From the NCBI GenBank assembly GCA_041477005.1, contig JBGOUJ010000242.1:1-10300 (forward strand): 10,300 nucleotides of DNA, read 5' to 3'. The stretch is from JBGOUJ01 sp041477005 (GTDB taxonomy: Bacteria > Acidobacteriota > Terriglobia > Bryobacterales > JACQDG01). A program made the position numbers and the translations under genes. Below the pieces are notes generated by a model. The model saw nothing but the letters and a program-made list of their open reading frames with translations. It did no database searches and had not been told where the DNA came from. Shown in pieces: positions 6,058 to 10,300 of this stretch; the stretch's first letter is position 1, and each line of letters opens with the position of its first letter.

Positions 6058-6810
6058 TTATCGTTTCCCCCTCAATGTATCGAGGTAGGCGACCACGTCA
6101 TCGACCTCGGCTGGAGTGAGAGAACTCGGCGGCATCAGAGATTCGCGCAGTACTTCCAGCAGATCGATTGCGCTCTTTTGAAACGAATGATGCCGCTCGC
6201 CGTCGTACACCTGGATTGTGAAGTTGTCTTCGTTCTTGCGGATTCCAGTGATGCTGCGCCCGGCCTGAGTCACGCGCACGCCCTGATAGCCAGTGACGAT
6301 GCGGGCCGAGGGCGAGACGATCGACTCCCGGAGGCTGGCGGGCGAGCGCTGCTCCCCGATGCGCGCCAGGTCCGGCCCCAGCGTTCCGCCCCGGCCGGCC
6401 ACCATGTGGCACTGCGAGCACGCGCCCCTGCCCCAGTAGGTTTCCCGGCCTCGCTCGGCGTTGCCCGTGACCTCGACGCTGCCGCCCCCGGCGGAGAGCG
6501 AGCGGACGAAGGCGACCAGTTTCGTGATCTGTTCTTCGTCGAAGCGGCCGCCGAAGGCGGGCATGTCGCTGCCGGGAACGCCGTTGGCGATCGCCCGCGC
6601 CAGGTCGGCGTCGCTCGAGCCGTGGCTCCAGCGGCCCGAGACTAGGTCGGGTCCCCGGCCGCCATGACCGTCACGGCCATGGCAAACGGCGCAGGCGCGG
6701 TGATAAACAACACTGGTGCTGCCCAGGCTGGGGCTGGCACCGGGCTTGGTCTGGGCGGCAGCGAGGGCCGCGCCAAGAGTGACGCAGATGGTGAGGGATC
6801 TCCCGGCCAT
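6058..6810 (-). CDS. Secreted dihaem cytochrome c
   Basis: The 250-aa protein carries a signal peptide (about residues 1-19, ending ALAAAQ) and two c-type haem sites, so it is exported and matured in the periplasm. Domain one is a class I cytochrome c: CAVCH at 40-44 and the likely axial methionine M83 in GSDMPAFGG. Domain two has CSQCH at 131-135, then GPDLARIG, IVSPSARIVTGYQ and ITGIRKNEDNFTIQVYDG, ending at SLMPPSSLTPAEVDDVVAYL with M226 as likely axial ligand. That order matches the putative haem-binding domain described from Planctomycetes and Verrucomicrobia (TIGR02603 type). It probably takes electrons from the PQQ enzyme encoded immediately downstream, and possibly exchanges with the molybdenum enzyme of the same operon. 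The ATG at 6810 has AGAGG 9 nt upstream. Confidence 0.9.
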   Translation of the reverse strand: MAGRSLTICVTLGAALAAAQTKPGASPSLGSTSVVYHRACAVCHGRDGHGGRGPDLVSGRWSHGSSDADLARAIANGVPGSDMPAFGGRFDEEQITKLVAFVRSLSAGGGSVEVTGNAERGRETYWGRGACSQCHMVAGRGGTLGPDLARIGEQRSPASLRESIVSPSARIVTGYQGVRVTQAGRSITGIRKNEDNFTIQVYDGERHHSFQKSAIDLLEVLRESLMPPSSLTPAEVDDVVAYLDTLRGKR

Positions 6811-6853
6811 CTCTGAAAACCTCTGGTTGGTTATCGTAGCACTTCACCGCCAA

Positions 6854-8107
6854 TCACACGCCCAGCCATTCCCGGGCTTGGGAGAATACTTCGGCCGGCT
6901 TGCAGGGTTTCCCGGCGCCGGGCGCGGCAAAGTCGGGAGGGGCGATGACCAGCATCTCGTCCAGGCCCTCGCCGACGAACAGGTAGACGGTGTTGCGGCG
7001 GTACTCGGCGTATTTCTCGAACTCCTGCCACAGGTACTGGTGAAAGATCTCCAGATCCACGTAAGAGCCGAGCGCGTCCATCTGGTTCGGGATGGGGGTG
7101 GTGCTTTGCTGGTCGGCGTAGATCAGCAGACTGGTAAAGGGCTTGATCTTGTTGCGCACGCCGAAGCCGATCACGGCGAGCGAGGGCCGGGCGCGCCTCA
7201 CCGCCTGCACGGCGGCCCACTCCACAAAGGTATTATTGATGAGCAATGTGCCGTTGCCGCTGAGCAAAACGGCGCGGACGAACTCGGCCAGGATCGGGTC
7301 GTGGGCGAGGTCGGTCTCGGAAGCCAGCACGCGAAGCTGCTTGAGTCTGGCGCTGAGCTGGCGCGGGCCGCGCGTTTCCTGGGCCTCCACGATCTTGCGG
7401 ACCTCGGCCATCAGCCGCGTGCGGTAAGCTTCCAGGCGCGCGTAACTGAGATGGACCACCCCGCCGGCGGCATCACCACCCGCGGCGTGGCCCAGCGCCG
7501 CGATCCCATCGCCCGCCTCGATCAGCCAGGCGCCGTAGGGCGCTTGCTTCGGCGACTGCGCCTGGGCGGCCAGCAGCCGGGAGATGTGGCCCTGGAGGCC
7601 CTGGTTCTCCGAGAGATCGAGCGAGACCCTCTTCCCGTTCTCGCGGATGCGCAGCCACATGCGATCCGGCCCGAACGGGAGCTCGGCCGGCGTGCTCACG
7701 ATCACCAGCCGCGGGCGGCCGGCCCGGGCGATCTCGGCATCGAGCAGTGGATCGATGCGGGAAAAGATGTTCGCCACCGCATTGCGCCATTCCGGGTAGT
7801 GGGGCGAGCGATTCAGGAAGTCCACCTGGTCGAGGGTGAAGGTCCGCTTCGGCCAGACTTTCTCGTTTACCCCCATCCTGGCTTCGGCGGCCCGCAGCGG
7901 GGCGAACAGCTCGTCGAACCGTTTCGGGTCGGAGCGGTCGAGCAGTCCGAACAGCCGCTCGTAGTAGTTTCGCTCGGCGGGAAACAGCAAGGCCCACTCC
8001 TTCACCTGGTCGAAGAAGTAGGTCGAGAAGGTTACCGGAAGGCGGTCGAAAAGCCCTTTGTCGAGGAGGGTCTGGAGCGCCGGGGAAACCTTCGGGACGT
8101 CGGCCAT
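6854..8107 (-). CDS. Conserved-looking protein of unknown family, 417 aa
   Basis: I do not recognise this protein. The start at the ATG 8107-8105 is chosen because it overlaps the stop of the upstream gene as TGATG; the open frame continues upstream to 8254 but would then overlap that gene by about 150 bp. No signal peptide, membrane segment or metal-cysteine motif is seen (one cysteine, C402), so it looks soluble and cytoplasmic. The N-terminal half is helical and rich in W, Y and F (FPAERNYYERLFGLLDR, about 42-58; SPHYPEWRNAVANIFSRIDP, 101-120). Residues 132-170 look like alpha/beta (LVIVSTPAELPFGPDRMWLR). The C-terminal part has alternating strands and helices, including GNGTLLINNTFVEWAAVQAV (284-303), SLAVIGFGVRNKIKP and NTVYLFVGEGLDEMLVIAPP. 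Codon usage matches its neighbours and the tight coupling argues it is expressed with the phosphatase-like protein. Confidence 0.75.
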   Translation of the reverse strand: MADVPKVSPALQTLLDKGLFDRLPVTFSTYFFDQVKEWALLFPAERNYYERLFGLLDRSDPKRFDELFAPLRAAEARMGVNEKVWPKRTFTLDQVDFLNRSPHYPEWRNAVANIFSRIDPLLDAEIARAGRPRLVIVSTPAELPFGPDRMWLRIRENGKRVSLDLSENQGLQGHISRLLAAQAQSPKQAPYGAWLIEAGDGIAALGHAAGGDAAGGVVHLSYARLEAYRTRLMAEVRKIVEAQETRGPRQLSARLKQLRVLASETDLAHDPILAEFVRAVLLSGNGTLLINNTFVEWAAVQAVRRARPSLAVIGFGVRNKIKPFTSLLIYADQQSTTPIPNQMDALGSYVDLEIFHQYLWQEFEKYAEYRRNTVYLFVGEGLDEMLVIAPPDFAAPGAGKPCKPAEVFSQAREWLGV

Positions 8108-9267
8108 CAGGAAAGAATCTCGCGGATCGGCTTGCCGGAGATCTCTCCGGTCTTGACGCCGAGCAATGCCGCGGCGGTGGCGGTTACGTCGATATGGTAG
8201 ATGGGCCGGTCGGTCTCGCCGCGGCCCACTCCGGCGCCCATCGCCAGCAGCCATATGTTGCGGCAGGAGGGGTCGCCGCTGCGGTGGTTGAGAAAGCCGT
8301 TGGCCGCGTTCAGATCCCCGTCGCGGCCGAGCTCGGGAAGGACCAGCAGCGTGGTCTTATCTTTGTAATTCGGATTGCTCTGGATCTCCTCCCAAAGCAT
8401 GCCGGTGAGCCGGTCGGTGCGGGTGATGGCGCCCAGGTAGAGCGAATACGCGCCCCAGTGGGCCACGTCCATATCCCAGAAATTCACCAGGATCAGGCGC
8501 GGGGCGAACTCGCGCATCACCTCGCGAGTGATGAAAAACGTCAGCTCGTCGCCGGACGAGGGCGCTTCCGGCCCGTTGATGAACTCGACAAGGCCGCGGG
8601 TCAGCGTGTCGCGGACGTGGCGGTCGAGCTGGCGTCCGGCCTTGAAGATGGTCCAGCCGACGCCCTCGTAGCCTTCGTTCAGAATGCCCTGAAGCTGGCG
8701 CAGGACGTTGTCGCGGTCGGCGACGCTCTGGCCCGACTGCTTTTTCACCACTTCGCCGACCGCTTCGAGCAGGAGCTGTTTGGGGAGCACGACGTTGGCG
8801 CCGTAGGGCACGCCCCAATCGCGGTCCGAGCCGGCGCCCATCGTGGCGAAGCTCTTGTTGGTGGCGATGGCCCAGGCGTCCATAGGGCCGGCGCCGGCTT
8901 GCTTGCGGTAATACTCGAAGATGGTGGCCCCGGCGGGCGCCTCGAAGCCGAAGTCGTCCACGCGCTGCCAGTTGCCGGTGACGATGCTGGCGGTGGAGTT
9001 GAAGTGCGAGAGCACGCCGGCATTCGAGCAGTTCCGGAAGAAGAGGCCGTCGGGCTTCATCTTTACCAGCGACGGGATGTTCCGCAGCCCTTCCGGCGCA
9101 AAGGTCTCGGAGTAGCGGACGCCGCCGCCGAAGGTCACAATGATGACTTTGCGAGCGGAGTCCCGCCGTTGCGGGCGGGGGCCGCTCCAGAGCCGCCGCG
9201 GCAGGACGCGGTCGGCGATCGAAAGGCCCGCCAGCCGCAGAAAGCCGCGTTTGGTCAGGGACCACAT
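8107..9267 (-). CDS. Alkaline-phosphatase-superfamily / DUF1501-like protein with Tat-like leader
   Basis: The 386-aa protein resembles the alkaline phosphatase/sulfatase fold, closest in feel to the DUF1501 branch. The leader LTKRGFLRLAGLS resembles a twin-arginine signal with KR in place of RR. A first core strand VIIVTFGGGVRY (41-52) is followed by NIPSLVKMKPDGLFF and SHFNSTASIVTGNW (87-100), the place of the nucleophile segment. Later come WDMDVAHWG (264-272) and LPELGRDG plus NHRSG (310-330), which resemble the second metal site, and a typical C-terminal helix HIDVTATAAALLGV ending in SGKPIREIL. The aspartate expected after the first strand is replaced by glycines, so hydrolase activity is doubtful. 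The ATG at 9267 is chosen over a TTG one codon earlier because it forms a TGATG overlap with the upstream gene. It has no ribosome site of its own, implying coupled translation. Confidence 0.7.
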   Translation of the reverse strand: MWSLTKRGFLRLAGLSIADRVLPRRLWSGPRPQRRDSARKVIIVTFGGGVRYSETFAPEGLRNIPSLVKMKPDGLFFRNCSNAGVLSHFNSTASIVTGNWQRVDDFGFEAPAGATIFEYYRKQAGAGPMDAWAIATNKSFATMGAGSDRDWGVPYGANVVLPKQLLLEAVGEVVKKQSGQSVADRDNVLRQLQGILNEGYEGVGWTIFKAGRQLDRHVRDTLTRGLVEFINGPEAPSSGDELTFFITREVMREFAPRLILVNFWDMDVAHWGAYSLYLGAITRTDRLTGMLWEEIQSNPNYKDKTTLLVLPELGRDGDLNAANGFLNHRSGDPSCRNIWLLAMGAGVGRGETDRPIYHIDVTATAAALLGVKTGEISGKPIREILS

Positions 9268-9953
9268 CAATAATCGGTGATTTCGCCGCCGTTGATTTTC
9301 TTGCGCGCGGTCGGCCCCAGGTCCAGCGGGTGGTCGTAGCCGCCCTGAATTTCGCCGCCCGGCGAATAGTACGGGCCGAGATCGCAGGCCATGCTGCCCT
9401 TTCCCTCGGCGACGAACTGGATGGAGGTGATGAGCTTGGCCGATTTGTAGCCGTATCGCGAGGGATCGATCAGGCGCAGCGGCGCTCCGTGACGGTCGGG
9501 AAGCGGCCGGCCTTCCAGATCGAGGGTCACCAGCACGCGCGGCGACAGCATGTCCTGGAGCGACATGTACTCATACCACTTATCGGCGCAGTCGATGCGG
9601 ATCGCTTTCGCCGTCTTGAGCGGCTTGACCGTTTCCAGCAAATGCCCGAACCGGAAGCCGCCCCAGGTGGCCCGTGACGACCAGCACTGCACGCATTTCA
9701 TGCGCGAGCTCTGGGTGACCGCGGGATAGCGGCGCAGTTGCTCGATCGACAGCGACTGGGGCCGCTCCACCAGCCCGCTGATTTTCAGGCGGTACGCCTG
9801 GGGATCGATCGGCGCCACCGGGCTGTACCACATGATCCGGAAGCCGTATTGGTCGGGCTGATCGGTGGGGAGCAGCAGCTTGGTCTTGTTCTCGGCGGCC
9901 GGTAACCCAGCCGCTGTTCCGGCCACCGCGGCGAGAAATCTGCGGCGATCCAT
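9267..9953 (-). CDS. Tat-exported molybdopterin-dependent oxidoreductase (sulfite oxidase / MsrP fold)
   Basis: The 228-aa protein belongs to the oxidoreductase molybdopterin-binding family (SUOX fold, PF00174), whose members oxidise sulfite or reduce S- and N-oxides such as methionine sulfoxide. The N terminus MDRRRFLAAVAGTAAGL is a twin-arginine signal, so the folded cofactor-loaded enzyme would be exported. KCVQCWSSRATWGGFRFGHL (86-105) contains the expected molybdenum-ligating cysteine, C87, with a second cysteine at C90. HGAPLRLIDPSRYGYKSAKL (156-175) matches the conserved cofactor-binding segment. There is no C-terminal dimerisation domain and no haem domain, and no MsrQ-type haem membrane gene is beside it. 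ATG 9953 is chosen over TTG 9965 because it begins the Tat motif directly and GAGGGA (9963-9958) lies 4 nt upstream. It is the first gene of the operon. Confidence 0.88.
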   Translation of the reverse strand: MDRRRFLAAVAGTAAGLPAAENKTKLLLPTDQPDQYGFRIMWYSPVAPIDPQAYRLKISGLVERPQSLSIEQLRRYPAVTQSSRMKCVQCWSSRATWGGFRFGHLLETVKPLKTAKAIRIDCADKWYEYMSLQDMLSPRVLVTLDLEGRPLPDRHGAPLRLIDPSRYGYKSAKLITSIQFVAEGKGSMACDLGPYYSPGGEIQGGYDHPLDLGPTARKKINGGEITDY

Positions 9954-9957
9954 GAGA

Positions 9958-9963
9958 TCCCTC
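9958..9963 (-). promoter_or_regulatory. Ribosome binding site that sets the start of the molybdopterin oxidoreductase
   Basis: On the minus strand GAGGGA is followed after 4 nt by the ATG at 9953-9951. The alternative TTG at 9965 overlaps this site and so cannot use it. This is the only clear Shine-Dalgarno sequence for the first three genes of the operon. Confidence 0.65.
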
Positions 9964-9979
9964 AAAAAATCGTAGCGCT

Positions 9980-9985
9980 ATTCTA
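9980..9985 (-). promoter_or_regulatory. Candidate -10 element upstream of the five-gene operon
   Basis: TAGAAT on the minus strand matches 5 of 6 bases of the -10 consensus. It would place the transcription start about 20 nt before the first ATG. No good -35 hexamer lies at 16-18 nt, so either an activator or an alternative sigma factor would be needed, or the match is chance. Confidence 0.3.
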
Positions 9986-10028
9986 CCACAAGGTCGTTTC
10001 CGTGACCGGGCGCGAATAAATGCCGATC

Positions 10029-10081
10029 TCGCGCAAAGGCGCCAAGTACGCCAAGAAAACCGTTCTGTTTCCTTTGCGCGA
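10029..10081. repeat. Intergenic inverted repeat with internal direct repeat
   Basis: TCGCGCAAAGG (10029-10039) and CCTTTGCGCGA (10071-10081) form a perfect 11-bp inverted repeat around a 31-nt loop. The loop carries CGCCAAG twice (10040-10046 and 10049-10055). The wording resembles short 'CGCAAAGGCGCCAAG' elements that I associate with dispersed intergenic repeats of GC-rich environmental bacteria. It sits in the 213-bp gap between the end of the TPR-like gene and the start of the five-gene operon; the rest of that gap shows only a short GCCGG/CCGGC triloop hairpin (10138-10150). Confidence 0.55.
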
Positions 10082-10166
10082 AATCGTCCGGGCGATTCGA
10101 TTCTTTCACCGAAGCGCGGCGGCGGCGAGGAAGGGTCGCCGGTTCCCGGCCGCTCCTCCGCTGGGC

Positions 10167-10300
10167 TCATTTTGACCCAGGCTGCGAGAGCTGCATTCCC
10201 CTTTCGCCGCTCTTCTCCTGCGCCGACAGCTTGGCGTGGAGGGCGCGCTGCGCTTCGGCTTCGGCGGTCTTGCCGAGGCGATCGTAAACGCGAGCGAGAC
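10167..10300 (-). CDS. C-terminal end of a TPR-like protein (runs off right edge)
   Basis: A minus-strand frame enters from the right edge and stops at TGA (10169-10167) after 43 residues. It reads LARVYDRLGKTAEAEAQRAL followed by HAKLSAQEKSGERG and a short unstructured tail. LARVYDRLGKTAEAEAQ is the classic second half of a tetratricopeptide repeat, so this is probably the last repeat of a larger TPR protein, a scaffold for protein-protein contacts. Only the tail is visible, so nothing can be said of other domains, localisation or partners. It is on the same strand as the five-gene operon and ends 214 bp before it. Confidence 0.65.
   Translation of the reverse strand, partial: LARVYDRLGKTAEAEAQRALHAKLSAQEKSGERGMQLSQPGSK

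Noticed and set aside
8108..8254. N-terminal extension of the unknown 417-aa protein to 8254
   Set aside because: It would overlap the upstream gene by about 150 bp and is arginine-rich without structure. The ATG at 8107 forms the TGATG junction also seen at the preceding gene pair.
4486..9273. Long plus-strand open frames opposite the five-gene operon (e.g. 4486-5577, 5602-6645, 6716-8200, 8194-9273)
   Set aside because: They are the usual antisense shadows of GC-rich codon usage: compositionally biased products rich in G, A, V and E with no motifs. The minus-strand genes carry clear catalytic and haem motifs.
9580..10170. 196-codon minus-strand open frame overlapping the molybdoenzyme gene
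   Set aside because: It is an alternative frame of the molybdopterin oxidoreductase gene. Its upstream part runs through the intergenic inverted repeat and it shows no domain.
1..10300. CRISPR arrays, tRNA/rRNA genes, insertion sequences or phage genes
   Set aside because: Reading both strands I saw no spaced repeat series, cloverleaf, transposase or integrase pattern.

Overview
The window is GC-rich bacterial chromosome with ordinary intergenic spacing. The best lineage guess is Acidobacteriota (Solibacter/Bryobacter-like). The main reason is a MacB/FtsX permease of the 'acidobacterial duplicated orphan permease' (ADOP) type, with no ATPase or adaptor gene beside it. The small DUF3303 and DinB proteins and the Planctomycete/Acidobacterium-style haem-binding domain fit this. 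The assignment is inferred from gene types, not from a marker gene.

Left part (1-3564). Two minus-strand genes come first: the N-terminal part of a DUF3303-like protein running off the left edge (1-223) and a DinB/YfiT-type putative metalloenzyme (360-848). A divergent plus-strand ADOP permease follows (1063-3564). Middle (3565-4482). A noncoding stretch of about 300 bp holds a strong GC-rich stem-loop and then an AT-rich island with two promoter-like elements and a direct repeat. These precede a two-gene toxin-antitoxin cassette in the order hicB-hicA, joined by an ATGA overlap. The toxin appears to lack the usual catalytic histidine.

Right part (4483-9953, minus strand). Five tightly packed genes read as one operon, in transcription order: a Tat-exported molybdopterin oxidoreductase of the SUOX/MsrP fold, an alkaline-phosphatase-superfamily/DUF1501-like protein with a Tat-like leader, a 417-residue protein of no family I recognise, a secreted dihaem cytochrome c, and a secreted PQQ-dependent alcohol-dehydrogenase-type beta-propeller. 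Junctions are TGATG, TGATG, a 43-nt gap, and TAA directly followed by ATG. A periplasmic redox module is the natural reading: the two oxidoreductases could share the cytochrome as electron acceptor or relay. The substrates, and the role of the two middle proteins, cannot be read from the sequence. This operon is the best candidate for an undescribed system.

Right edge (9954-10300). A noncoding gap contains an 11-bp inverted repeat enclosing a 7-nt direct repeat, resembling a dispersed intergenic element. It is followed by the C-terminal end of a minus-strand TPR-like protein cut by the window edge. I saw no rRNA, tRNA, CRISPR array, transposase or phage gene.
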